From contig CAIZGG010000374.1 of assembly GCA_903932425.1 (NCBI GenBank), positions 1-64,000 on the forward strand: a stretch of DNA of 64,000 nt. Reading direction: 5' to 3'. A program made the position numbers and the translations under genes. This stretch comes from an uncultured beta proteobacterium (GTDB lineage: Bacteria > Pseudomonadota > Gammaproteobacteria > Burkholderiales > Burkholderiaceae_B). Positions 20,373 through 29,776 of the stretch are shown piece by piece. The notes under the pieces are model-generated. The model searched no databases. It had not been told where the DNA came from and worked only from the letters and a program-made list of their open reading frames with translations. Every line of letters starts with the position of its first letter. Position 1 is the stretch's first letter.

Positions 20373-21158
20373 TTAGAGCAGGCTACCTAGCCTGCCACCA
20401 TCAACGTGTTGTACGGTTCCGGTCATATAGGCCCCCCAGGGCGAGCATAAAAACGCCACCAGGCCGGCTATCTCGTTGGGCTCGCCCACTCTTCCCATGG
20501 GGATCAGTTTAGTGATTTGAGCCATCTGTTCTTGTTCAAGTTGACCAGGGGTGCCGCTGCCAAAGACGGTGGCCAATCGCCCCGTTGCGATGCGCCCAGG
20601 GCAGATGGTGTTGATGGTGATGCCTTGATCGGCGAGTTCAAGAGACAGCGTTTTTGCGTAGCCCAACACACCCGCCCACGTAGCCACCGAAAGCCCAAAG
20701 CGTGCGATCGGTTGAATCGCCGACAGCGCCGTGATGTTAACGACGCGACCCCACCCGTGCTCTTTCATTGACGGTAGCGCACCACGACACAGACGCACGA
20801 CGCTCATCAGGTTTTGCTCAATCGCCTTTTGCCAGGCGATGTCATCAAAGCTTTCAAGCTCGCCGAGTGGAGGAGCCCCATCGTTATTGATCAAGATATC
20901 GATGCGCTTCAATTCGCCTAAGGTTTGAGCAATAATTCTTTCGCAATCAGCACCCTTGCGGATGTCAGCCGGTATCGCAAACGTCTGAGCCCCTGTTTCA
21001 GCCGAGATCCTCGCGCAGGCTTCGTTCAGAGGTTCTTCTTTGCGAGCGACCATTGCGACGGTCGCGCCCTCTGAAGCTAAAAGATGCGCGATCGCGTAAC
21101 CAATCCCTTGACTCGCTCCGCCGACTAAGGCGATTTTTCCGCTCAGTGACAAATCCAT
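20373..21158 (-). CDS. Short-chain dehydrogenase/reductase
   Basis: 261 aa; GGASQGIGYAIA cofactor motif, ILINNDGAPP, C-terminal HVDGGRLGSLL. Confidence 0.9.
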   Translation of the reverse strand: MDLSLSGKIALVGGASQGIGYAIAHLLASEGATVAMVARKEEPLNEACARISAETGAQTFAIPADIRKGADCERIIAQTLGELKRIDILINNDGAPPLGELESFDDIAWQKAIEQNLMSVVRLCRGALPSMKEHGWGRVVNITALSAIQPIARFGLSVATWAGVLGYAKTLSLELADQGITINTICPGRIATGRLATVFGSGTPGQLEQEQMAQITKLIPMGRVGEPNEIAGLVAFLCSPWGAYMTGTVQHVDGGRLGSLL

Positions 21159-22024
21159 TATTTGGCCTCGGCGGGGATGCCAAACAAACGCTCGGCGTTA
21201 CGATGAAACACGCGCTCAAGAATGTCGTCGGTATAGCCCAGATCTTTCCAGTCTTGCACCAGGCGTTCATAGCGAAACAAGGGATAGTCGGCGCCAAACA
21301 TGACACGATCTTTTAAGCGCGATCGAATTTCTTTTTTAAAAGGGTCAGTGAAGTATTTAGGTGACCAGCCGTGCACTTCGCTCCAGACATTTGGCTTGTG
21401 GATCATGATCGAAATCATGTCGTCTTGCCAAGGCCAGGCGGGCCGTCCGCTAATGATTTGTAAATCCGGGAAATCAATCGCCAGTTCATCAATATAGCGA
21501 GGGTGGCACAAGTCGAGTTTGATGCCGGCGCCACCGCGCAGACCAGCACCGGCTCCAGTGTGCCCCACCAACACAAGTGCCGGGCGGTTGTGCGCCTGCA
21601 AGACCTCGTAAATGGGGTGGTAGATTGGGTCGCTCGCAGCAAAGCCTGTACCCGAACCCGACACGCAAAAACCCACAAAGCCTGTGCTCAGCTTGATGCA
21701 GCGCTCAAGCTCATCGGCCGCAGCCTGACCTAAACGTGGATCCATCTGCAGCCAGTTGCCAAAAATACAATCCGAAAACTTTGCCTGAGTCTCGATGGCA
21801 TAGTCGTGCAGTGGTTTAACCTCTTCAATCGATAGATTCTTGGTAAAACCAAAATCCAAAATGGTCTTGACCTGATTGGCGCGCAGGTAAGCGGCCATCT
21901 GTTCTTCAGTGTCGTACTTTGGGGTTGAGTTCCAGGTGCTTTTTTGTTGTGCCAGTGCGTCGGCCGAACGTAGCACGTAGCCACGCTCTGTGCCCCAGTG
22001 TGAATGTAAGTCAACGATCCGCAT
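21158..22024 (-). CDS. Amidohydrolase family protein (metal-dependent TIM-barrel hydrolase)
   Basis: MRIVDLHSHWG start preferred over the ORF-track start at 22144; DLHSH, LVGHTG, MFGADYPLFRYERLVQDW. Overlaps SDR start by 1 bp. Confidence 0.88.
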   Translation of the reverse strand: MRIVDLHSHWGTERGYVLRSADALAQQKSTWNSTPKYDTEEQMAAYLRANQVKTILDFGFTKNLSIEEVKPLHDYAIETQAKFSDCIFGNWLQMDPRLGQAAADELERCIKLSTGFVGFCVSGSGTGFAASDPIYHPIYEVLQAHNRPALVLVGHTGAGAGLRGGAGIKLDLCHPRYIDELAIDFPDLQIISGRPAWPWQDDMISIMIHKPNVWSEVHGWSPKYFTDPFKKEIRSRLKDRVMFGADYPLFRYERLVQDWKDLGYTDDILERVFHRNAERLFGIPAEAK

Positions 22025-22152
22025 AGTGTCTCCTAATCGCCTACGATAGTAGAAACTTGCTTGGGTGCTGTCAACGCAGGTACGGCACGAGTCGACTCTG
22101 TGAAGACAGAAAGTGACGAACCTTGGTAAGCTTGTTCGATTCATTCATTTTC

Positions 22153-22740
22153 ATGCAGAGCAAAGCCTTGAAAAATCAAAAGTTACTGACGTTTGTGCAA
22201 GAACTCAGTCGGTTGCTCGAGCGCGAGCGGGCTGAGCCCGAGCTGTTAAAACAAGGGGCCGCCCTGTTGGCAGCGCTGGTGGCGCAAGATGACTGGTTGC
22301 CAGAACAATTTACTGTGCCGCATCCTGAGTTTTATCGGCAGTATTTGCTTTACGCAGATCCGCTTGAGCGGTTTTCAGTGGTGAGCTTCGTTTGGGGTGC
22401 GGGGCAAAAGACCCCGGTGCATGACCATATGACTTGGGGCTTGATCGGGATGTTGCGTGGTCAAGAGATCGATACGCACTACTTTAAGCAAGCAGACGGC
22501 AGTTATGCGAGGGGTGAGAGCCACGTGCTTAAACCCGGTAGTGTCTGCAGCGTATCACCCGCCACGCACGATGTGCATGAGGTTGCAAATTTTTATGCGG
22601 ATCAGGCCTCAATCAGCATCCATGTCTACGGCGGCAATATTGGCCGCATCAGCCGGCATGTCTTTGACCCTGCAACAGGTTCAGAAAAAACTTTTATCTC
22701 GGGCTACAACAGTGATGTTGTGCCTAACCTTTGGAATTAA
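22153..22740 (+). CDS. Cysteine dioxygenase / 3-mercaptopropionate dioxygenase family (cupin thiol dioxygenase)
   Basis: TPVHDHMTWGLIGMLRGQE metal-binding motif; SISIHVYGGNIGRISRHVFD. Start at internal ATG 22153. Confidence 0.87.
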   Translation: MQSKALKNQKLLTFVQELSRLLERERAEPELLKQGAALLAALVAQDDWLPEQFTVPHPEFYRQYLLYADPLERFSVVSFVWGAGQKTPVHDHMTWGLIGMLRGQEIDTHYFKQADGSYARGESHVLKPGSVCSVSPATHDVHEVANFYADQASISIHVYGGNIGRISRHVFDPATGSEKTFISGYNSDVVPNLWN

Positions 22741-24362
22741 CCACCGTGTTTAAACCTAGTCCAATCGATGCTGTGCAGGTATGCGAGTATCAAGATGTTC
22801 GCAGTGCTTTGCTTGAAAAACGCGAGATCGCATTTTTAGATGTGCGTGAAGAAGACCCGCATGCACAAGCGCACCCTTTATTTGCGGCTAATTTTCCGTT
22901 GTCACGCGTTGAGTTAGATGCCTACTCAAAGTTGCCGCGCCGTGACGTGCAGATTGTGACGCTTGACGAGGGCGATGTCGGCTTGCAAGAGTCTGACGCC
23001 ATGCTAGCGGCGCGCCGTTTAGTGAGCCTGGGCTTTACCCGCGTGGCCGTCTTTGCAGGAGGCGTGCGTGCCTGGCAAGCGGCGGGTGGCGAGTTGTTTC
23101 GCGATGTCAATGTGCCTAGTAAGTCTTTCGGTGAATTGGTTGAGGCTAAAAAACATACCCCCTCGCTCTCGGCGCCTGAGGTGAAGGCGTTGATTGATCA
23201 ACAAGCAGATGTAGTGATTGTTGATGCACGTCGTTATGATGAGTACAACACAATGAGCATCCCAACCGCCACCAGTTGCCCCGGTGCTGAATTGGTGTTG
23301 CGCATTGCTGAGTTGGCGCCACGACCCGAAACCCAAGTCATTGTTAACTGCGCGGGCCGAACGCGTAGCATTATCGGCACTCAGTCTTTGATCAACGCGG
23401 GCATCCCCAATAAGGTGTCGGCGCTGCGTAATGGAACGATTGGATGGACCCTTGCTGGTCAGGTGCTAGACAAAGGCGAGACCCGCAAATTCAAGGATGT
23501 TTCTGAGCAAACGATGCGCACCGCCGCAGCACGTGCACGGAGCGTTGCAGAGCGTGCGGGCGTGAAGCGCACGACGTGGTTAGACGCGCAAACTTGGCAA
23601 ACGCAAGTCGAGCGTACGACTTATTTTTTTGATGCGCGCACGCCCGAGGAATATGCTGCCGGTCATATCACTGGGTTTCGGTCAACACCCGGCGGGCAGT
23701 TGGTGCAAGAAACAGAGATGGTCGCGCCGGTGCGGGGTGCGCGGATTGTCTTGGTGGATTCGGACGGCGTACGCGCCAATATGACAGCCTCGTGGTTGGC
23801 GCAGATGGCATGGGATGTTTATGTGTTGACTGACGTACCCGCAGCTGCGTTTGCCGAAAAGGGTCAGTGGGTGGCCGCGTTGGCACAGTCGCCGATCGTG
23901 CCGGCGATTTCAGTGACTGAATTAGTGGCTGGTTTGGCCGCTCAAAAACTGGTTGCGCTTGACCTGAGCAAGCATGCTCAGTACGTGCAAGGGCATGTAC
24001 CGGGTGCACAGTATGTGTTGCGCTCGAAATTCAAGCAGGCACTGAGCGTGTTGCCACAGGCCTCGGCCTATGTGTTGGTGTGCCCAGATGGCCTGCTCTC
24101 GGGCTATGCGCATGCCGAGATCGCCGCGTTGTTACAGGTGCCTGTTTCGGTTTTGGCTGGGGGGACACAAGCGTGGAAGGTCGCTGGACAGCCTCTTGAA
24201 AAAGGCGCCACTGCGTTGCTGTCAGAGCCCATCGATCGCTACAAGCGGCCCTACGAGGGCACCGATGCCCCACGCGAGGCGATGCAGGCCTATCTAGATT
24301 GGGAGTTCGGTCTAGTCGCACAATTAGGAGTCGATGGCACGCATCACTTTGAGGTGGTGTAA
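22731..24362 (+). CDS. Multidomain rhodanese (four rhodanese-like domains)
   Basis: 543 aa; four GG(x)xAW / rhodanese repeats; Cys loops VIVNCAGRTRS and YVLVCPDGLLS. True start may be GTG 22746. Confidence 0.88.
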   Translation: MELTTVFKPSPIDAVQVCEYQDVRSALLEKREIAFLDVREEDPHAQAHPLFAANFPLSRVELDAYSKLPRRDVQIVTLDEGDVGLQESDAMLAARRLVSLGFTRVAVFAGGVRAWQAAGGELFRDVNVPSKSFGELVEAKKHTPSLSAPEVKALIDQQADVVIVDARRYDEYNTMSIPTATSCPGAELVLRIAELAPRPETQVIVNCAGRTRSIIGTQSLINAGIPNKVSALRNGTIGWTLAGQVLDKGETRKFKDVSEQTMRTAAARARSVAERAGVKRTTWLDAQTWQTQVERTTYFFDARTPEEYAAGHITGFRSTPGGQLVQETEMVAPVRGARIVLVDSDGVRANMTASWLAQMAWDVYVLTDVPAAAFAEKGQWVAALAQSPIVPAISVTELVAGLAAQKLVALDLSKHAQYVQGHVPGAQYVLRSKFKQALSVLPQASAYVLVCPDGLLSGYAHAEIAALLQVPVSVLAGGTQAWKVAGQPLEKGATALLSEPIDRYKRPYEGTDAPREAMQAYLDWEFGLVAQLGVDGTHHFEVV

Positions 24363-24364
24363 AG

Positions 24365-26593
24365 CTATTTAAGTACCGCGCTGGCTTGTGCTTGCGCGAC
24401 GAGCTTCTCTGCATCCTCGGGCAACAGAAAACCTTCCTTCAGTGCTCGCCCTGTTGCCTTTTTAACGGCTGCAACATAGCCCGCGTGATCCTGATAGCGC
24501 TCTTGTAACGACGGCCTTGGATCCTGATTCGCCGTTCGCTCGGCTGCTGTACGAGCAAACGGAATCATGCCACCCACGTAATCGCAAATCTGATCCTTGT
24601 GAAAAGGTTTTTCTCCGTCTGCTGTGACGTTCCACCCGAGATAGGTGCCAAGAGGCGCGTCTAACAGTGCAACAGGTACCCCTCCTAACTCGTTGCCGTC
24701 CTGGTCGACCTTTGGTGCATACATTTTCAAGATCTGCTTGATCTTTGGCGGTGCATACGAGGGTACGCCCGAGGCATCAAGCGCGTTGAACTGTGGCCCC
24801 CAGTCATAATCAAAGACCGGCATGATGAAATCGGCCTCAGGGATTGTGGGCCGTAGGCCTGGAAGGGTTGGAAAGCCCAAATCTTTTTTATTGGCGAGTG
24901 CAAGCGTGCCACTGCTTTGCCCTGCGGCAGGCGCCAGTGTTGGAAACCGACTGGGCGGAGGCGCTTTGCCGGTGATCACCCAGTCGCGAAAATGCACACG
25001 TATGGCATTGACCGTTTCAGTGTGTGGCACAGGGTTCGCGGGCAAGACGCCGACGCCAAAGTTATTACCGGGGCAGATTGGCCCCGCCTTTGGTAACCCA
25101 ACGCCAGGCAGGCTCGTATCAAAGCCGCCCACGCCGCCGCCGTGATTGCTGCTTGCGATGTAATAGCGCCTGACGTTTTCAGGCAGAGGCAAATCTGCCT
25201 TTGCGTCGGTACCGACCCACTCAGGTGTGAGCTTTAACGCCCATACCTCTGCCGAACCAAAGTGCTCAACCACCTTTGGACAGGTGTTGGTCGCAGAGCA
25301 ACGATCCAAAATGCCAGCAGAGGGTAAACCACGCACGGGATCCGGGTGAGGTAGCCACCATTGTGGTCCCTCACTGCCCGCCTGATAGAGTTCAAGCACA
25401 CCATCAGGCTGCGCCCATCTAAAATTTAAGGCGATGCGTCGACCAGCAATAATGGGCCAGGCACCTTCGTGCACAAGGCCACCTTGCTCTGCCTGATTGA
25501 AGCCCAAATGCAGCCAACCCCGCAAAAAATTACCTGATTGTGAAATGCCACGCCCAATACTGTATTTGACAAGATTTGCGACTGGGTTCGCGGTGCCCGC
25601 ATCATCTTTGCCTGAGTGCTTAAAGAAGTGGCCGACATCTCGCCAGGCCGCTAGACCCACGCCCAAGACATAGGGGTCTTGAGCGGTAAAGACCACCTGG
25701 TATAGGCGCTTGGCATCAAAGCCATTTTTTAAACAAATTTGTGTGGCGTCGGGAATGCCTGGAAAAGGCGTCTTGTCATCACACTTTGCCCAGGCCCACT
25801 CTGAGGACGCGATTGAAATTTCGTCGATCGCGGTGCCTTGCATGGTCTCGCCTGCGCGCGAAACAAGTGTCGCCTTTGTCGTATCGAGTGAGGCGGGCTT
25901 GTAAGGCACTGGATTGGTTTGCACGAGTAAGGGCTGCGAGCCCATCCCCGAGCGATTGACGATGCGCCCAAACACTTCACCTGTTACTGGTTCGCCCTTT
26001 GCGAGGCGCGCCACGGGCACCTGAAGAAACTGCATGCCCTTCACGCTGGCTGCAGGTCGTACGGCTGTCGCGCCGCTATTGTCGCCCTGCCAGGCGCTTG
26101 CTAACAGAATGTCACCAAAGGCCTGTTCTTGTGGGGCAAACGGAAACACGCGACCGCGGTTTGGTACGTCGTGCCAAAGCATGCCGCTCGCTTGCTTGGG
26201 ATCAACTGGCTTGTACAGTACGAACGAAGCGACATAACGCACTTTGCCGTCAGCATCTTTCGCAAGCTCAATATCTTGTATTAACGCGTTTTGTGGCAAC
26301 TTAGGATCAAGTTCACCAAAGGCTCGGCCTGCGATGATTTCGTATGGGATCTTTGAGCCGTTGACAAGGGTTTGAGCGCCAGTCGATAACTCGGTTGTGG
26401 AACTTATGGCCGGCGCCATGGCCAGTGTTTCATCGATGACGATTTTCGTGACGCGCGCATGAGCGCTTGTGCACACGAGCAGGCTTGCCGCAACGGTGAG
26501 GAACAGTCGTTGCCGCGCAGGCCATGCTCTTTGGGCTAGTAGGTTTTTTGTACCAGAAAAAAAGTTTGTATTTTTATCGTGATCTTTTTTCAT
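24365..26593 (-). CDS. Secreted alpha/beta hydrolase domain-containing protein (long form)
   Basis: 742 aa; signal peptide; YSIGRGISQSGNFLRGWLHLGFN, GNNFGVGVLPANPVPHTETVNAI as in uncharacterised alpha/beta hydrolase-domain proteins. Confidence 0.8.
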   Translation of the reverse strand: MKKDHDKNTNFFSGTKNLLAQRAWPARQRLFLTVAASLLVCTSAHARVTKIVIDETLAMAPAISSTTELSTGAQTLVNGSKIPYEIIAGRAFGELDPKLPQNALIQDIELAKDADGKVRYVASFVLYKPVDPKQASGMLWHDVPNRGRVFPFAPQEQAFGDILLASAWQGDNSGATAVRPAASVKGMQFLQVPVARLAKGEPVTGEVFGRIVNRSGMGSQPLLVQTNPVPYKPASLDTTKATLVSRAGETMQGTAIDEISIASSEWAWAKCDDKTPFPGIPDATQICLKNGFDAKRLYQVVFTAQDPYVLGVGLAAWRDVGHFFKHSGKDDAGTANPVANLVKYSIGRGISQSGNFLRGWLHLGFNQAEQGGLVHEGAWPIIAGRRIALNFRWAQPDGVLELYQAGSEGPQWWLPHPDPVRGLPSAGILDRCSATNTCPKVVEHFGSAEVWALKLTPEWVGTDAKADLPLPENVRRYYIASSNHGGGVGGFDTSLPGVGLPKAGPICPGNNFGVGVLPANPVPHTETVNAIRVHFRDWVITGKAPPPSRFPTLAPAAGQSSGTLALANKKDLGFPTLPGLRPTIPEADFIMPVFDYDWGPQFNALDASGVPSYAPPKIKQILKMYAPKVDQDGNELGGVPVALLDAPLGTYLGWNVTADGEKPFHKDQICDYVGGMIPFARTAAERTANQDPRPSLQERYQDHAGYVAAVKKATGRALKEGFLLPEDAEKLVAQAQASAVLK

Positions 26594-26698
26594 TTTGTCT
26601 TTGTATGGTTTTGTGCTTGCGAATATCGTTGTTGAGGCAGCACCGACAAGCTCTTCAGTGATTGAAGGTTGAGGCGATGCTGCAACGACGCGGTGCTG

Positions 26699-27760
26699 TT
26701 ATTTTTTTGTAGAAACGGTTTGCAAAAATGCAGCGAGCTGCTGATTCCACCACTTGGCTTGCCCGGTTGTACCGTGCCCAGAGGTATCGGGGCTGGCGGG
26801 GATCAAGAGCAGTTGGCTGTTAGGGATGCGCTTAAGTGCTGCTTCGATGACACCAAACTCTGGTGGGTTACGTTCGTCGTCGGCCGAGTTGATGACCAGT
26901 ACCCGAGCTTGAATTTTTTCGAGCTCACGTGAGGGGTCATAGTCGCGTGAGGAATCCCACTGATACAGATTGTCGTTGGCATCGGCTTTAAGCGGAGCTT
27001 TTAAGCGCTGCTCAAGCACCTGATCAGCGAGCTCGCGGCTTGGGGCAAGTTTTTGCAATCCCATATTGCCGCCGCTTGTGCTGAGTTGAAAGAACACCGA
27101 GGCAAACTGTAAGCTAGGCGGTTGTTGTGTGTAGTTGCCGTTTTGCCAGGCGGGATCGTTGCGGATCGAATCGATAATTAGACGGCGGGTCATCCAATTG
27201 CGGCCCGACATTGCGGCTGGCATCGATGCCATTGGCACCAAGGCGTCCATAAAAGTGGGGTGCTTGACACCCCACAGCCAGGTTTGCATCCCGCCCATTG
27301 AGTTGCCTAGAACTAAGTGCAGGTGCTTGAGCCCTAAGCCCTCGGTGACAAGACGATACTGGCCGGTCACCATGTCGTCGTAGTTGTATTTTGGAAAGTT
27401 CGTGCGCAAGCCATCAGACGGTTTGCTAGACGCCCCCATACCGATGGCATCAGGCAAAATAATAAAATATTTGTTGGCGTCAAGGACTTGACCTGGTCCA
27501 AATAACTGGCCACCAAAAGCTGGGTTGAGCATACCCGTGCCAGTGCCTGCCGTGCCATGCAAAATCAGAACCGGTAGGCCTGTGGGCTCACCCAGAGTGG
27601 TATAGCCAAGCTTGACTTCACTTAAGACTTCGCCCGTGTGAAATTTAAAATCTTTGGCAACCCAGGTTGCTTGCTTAGGAGTATGCGTTGTCTGAGCCAT
27701 CGAATATGCCGTTAAAAGATTTAATAAAATAAAACAGAAAAATTTTAAATAAGCGGGCAT
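26699..27760 (-). CDS. Secreted alpha/beta hydrolase, homoserine O-acetyltransferase-like fold
   Basis: 353 aa; signal peptide; LVLGNSMGGMQTWLWG nucleophile elbow; PDTSGHGT. Confidence 0.85.
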   Translation of the reverse strand: MPAYLKFFCFILLNLLTAYSMAQTTHTPKQATWVAKDFKFHTGEVLSEVKLGYTTLGEPTGLPVLILHGTAGTGTGMLNPAFGGQLFGPGQVLDANKYFIILPDAIGMGASSKPSDGLRTNFPKYNYDDMVTGQYRLVTEGLGLKHLHLVLGNSMGGMQTWLWGVKHPTFMDALVPMASMPAAMSGRNWMTRRLIIDSIRNDPAWQNGNYTQQPPSLQFASVFFQLSTSGGNMGLQKLAPSRELADQVLEQRLKAPLKADANDNLYQWDSSRDYDPSRELEKIQARVLVINSADDERNPPEFGVIEAALKRIPNSQLLLIPASPDTSGHGTTGQAKWWNQQLAAFLQTVSTKK

Positions 27761-28317
27761 TAAAGCACCTCATTTAGAAGGTCGATGAAGAGGCTTTCGC
27801 CATGGCGAACTTTTTTCTGCCAGTCTTGGCCAGAGTCTTCGTTGGTGTGGTCCGTGACATATTTAAACGAACGCCAGGCGATATTGTGCTCATGCGCGAT
27901 GGCCGCGATTGCAAAAAGCTCCATATCAACAACATCAACGTTATTGGCTTCAAACCAAGGGTCTTTTGCCATCACAAAGCTGTCGCCCGTGCCACAGGTG
28001 TATAGCCCTGATCCCGAAAGATATTCATGAGGGCGTGTGCAAAAAGGCACCTGACCGCGTGGCGCCAGGGGCTCGGCAATCATGTCGCGCTGTACCACGC
28101 GCTGAATTTCGATGAGTCCGCTAGCGTGAGGTCGAACAGCCCCCACCGTACCAAAATTTAAAATACGCCGCGGCCGACTCTGTGCAATCGCCTTGAATGT
28201 TGTCATTGCGGCATTGAGCTTGCCTATGCCAGAATAAAAAATATGCACCCCATTGGGCAGCAGGCTGGCATCCAACTCACTGGCGAGCGCAGTAATGATA
28301 ATGGTGTCGGTGGTCAT
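27760..28317 (-). CDS. MTA/SAH nucleosidase-like (phosphorylase superfamily)
   Basis: 185 aa; IIITALASELD, ILNFGTVGAV, VVDMELFAIAAIAHEHNI, YVTDHTNED. Confidence 0.82.
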   Translation of the reverse strand: MTTDTIIITALASELDASLLPNGVHIFYSGIGKLNAAMTTFKAIAQSRPRRILNFGTVGAVRPHASGLIEIQRVVQRDMIAEPLAPRGQVPFCTRPHEYLSGSGLYTCGTGDSFVMAKDPWFEANNVDVVDMELFAIAAIAHEHNIAWRSFKYVTDHTNEDSGQDWQKKVRHGESLFIDLLNEVL

Positions 28318-28400
28318 AAGGCTTCAGATAAATCAGTTAATCTGCATCATATGCCGGCATACTCACACAAACAACCGGCGATGCTGCGATAGGAAATCGT

Positions 28401-29192
28401 ATGAGTGCGCTGCAAGTCTCGTTTCAAGACCTGTCATGGTCTATTCTGTTACCCGCCTTTTGCGCGGGTTTGCTAGTGATTGCAACTCATGTTCCTTTAG
28501 GGATGCAGGTTTTGCAGCGAGGCATCATTTTTATTGACCTGGCCATTGCTCAGGTTGCGGGGCTTGGCGCGTATTTGGTCACGATGGTGTTGGGTACTGA
28601 GGCACCCGTGGTTTGGGTGCAGGTCGGTGCGATGAGCCTGGCTTTGGTGGCGGCCGGGCTGTTGGTGGCGACCGAACACGTGACCACCCGCTATCAAGAA
28701 CCCGTGATTGGTATTGTTTTCGTCCTGGCGGCTACAGCCGTTGTGCTGTTGTTGGCCAACGACCCGCATGGTGGCCAACATTTGTCTGAGTTGCTGGCAG
28801 GTCAAATCTTGTGGATTGGGTGGGGGCAGATTTTTTATTCAGCGCTGGTGACCTGTGCTTTATTAGGGGCCATATTTTTATTTCAGGGTAAGCGTGCCTG
28901 GTTTTATAGCTTGTTTGCCGTGGCGATTACTGTTTCAGTGCAACTTGTGGGGGTCTATCTTGTTTTTGCGACCCTGATCATCCCCGCACTGTCGACAATC
29001 AAACTGAAAGGGACGAGGTCGCGACTTTGGGCGACCTATTTAGTTGCGGTTGCTGGCTACGTGTTGGGCTTGTTGGGTTCGGCGACACTTGACCTGCCCA
29101 CGGGCCCGCTGATCGTGTGGGCGCTGGCCGTTGTGGGCGTTGTTGCACTGTTGCTGCTGTGCCGTCAACCCAGTTTGTCGCCAGAAATTTGA
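28401..29192 (+). CDS. ABC-3 family metal (zinc/manganese-type) transporter permease
   Basis: 263 aa; multi-TM; LGMQVLQRGIIFIDLAIAQVAGLGAYL; VGVYLVFATLIIPALS. No ATPase or SBP partner in the window. Confidence 0.85.
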   Translation: MSALQVSFQDLSWSILLPAFCAGLLVIATHVPLGMQVLQRGIIFIDLAIAQVAGLGAYLVTMVLGTEAPVVWVQVGAMSLALVAAGLLVATEHVTTRYQEPVIGIVFVLAATAVVLLLANDPHGGQHLSELLAGQILWIGWGQIFYSALVTCALLGAIFLFQGKRAWFYSLFAVAITVSVQLVGVYLVFATLIIPALSTIKLKGTRSRLWATYLVAVAGYVLGLLGSATLDLPTGPLIVWALAVVGVVALLLLCRQPSLSPEI

Positions 29193-29201
29193 GCAGTTTT
29201 C

Positions 29202-29648
29202 TCACGCCCTTTCTTCTTTAGGCCACAAGATCATTTGCGTGCAGCGAAACAAGGCAATCTTTTTACCCGTTGCCTGATCGCTCACAACGGCATCCCAAAC
29301 CTGAGTATTGCCGCCCAGATGCTGAGCTGTTGCGGTGCACAAAACCACTTCGCCTTCGCCGCGCACAGTCCCTAAGTGATTGCTTTTGAGCTCAATGGTC
29401 GTGAATGAAAGCGCACCTTTAGGTAGATGCGCCATGGTCGCGTAGCCGCAGGTGGTGTCGGCCAAAGCAATCACGCTTGCCGCGTGCAAGTAGGTATTGG
29501 GGGCGAAATGGACTTTGCGCAGCACCATTCGGCTTTTCAGTGTGTTTTCTGAGATCTCGAGCGCCTCAACACCCATCAGTCCTGGCAAGTTTTCACCACT
29601 GCGCTTATTCAGTTCGGTGACGGTCATTTCTGGGCGAAGCTTAGACAT
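29202..29648 (-). CDS. PaaI/YdiI family hotdog-fold thioesterase
   Basis: 148 aa; LHAASVIALADTTCGYATMAHLP; TIELKSNHLGTVRGEGEV. Confidence 0.85.
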   Translation of the reverse strand: MSKLRPEMTVTELNKRSGENLPGLMGVEALEISENTLKSRMVLRKVHFAPNTYLHAASVIALADTTCGYATMAHLPKGALSFTTIELKSNHLGTVRGEGEVVLCTATAQHLGGNTQVWDAVVSDQATGKKIALFRCTQMILWPKEERA

Positions 29649-29776
29649 CGTGTGAATCTCTTGTGAAAAGTGAAAAAAAACGTGTACTTTGTAGCATTAA
29701 GCCTGCCGCGATGCTTTTCTGCACTCAATCGCGCAGGCTGACCAAGATTATGCATGACCTTGCCAAGGATTAAAAA

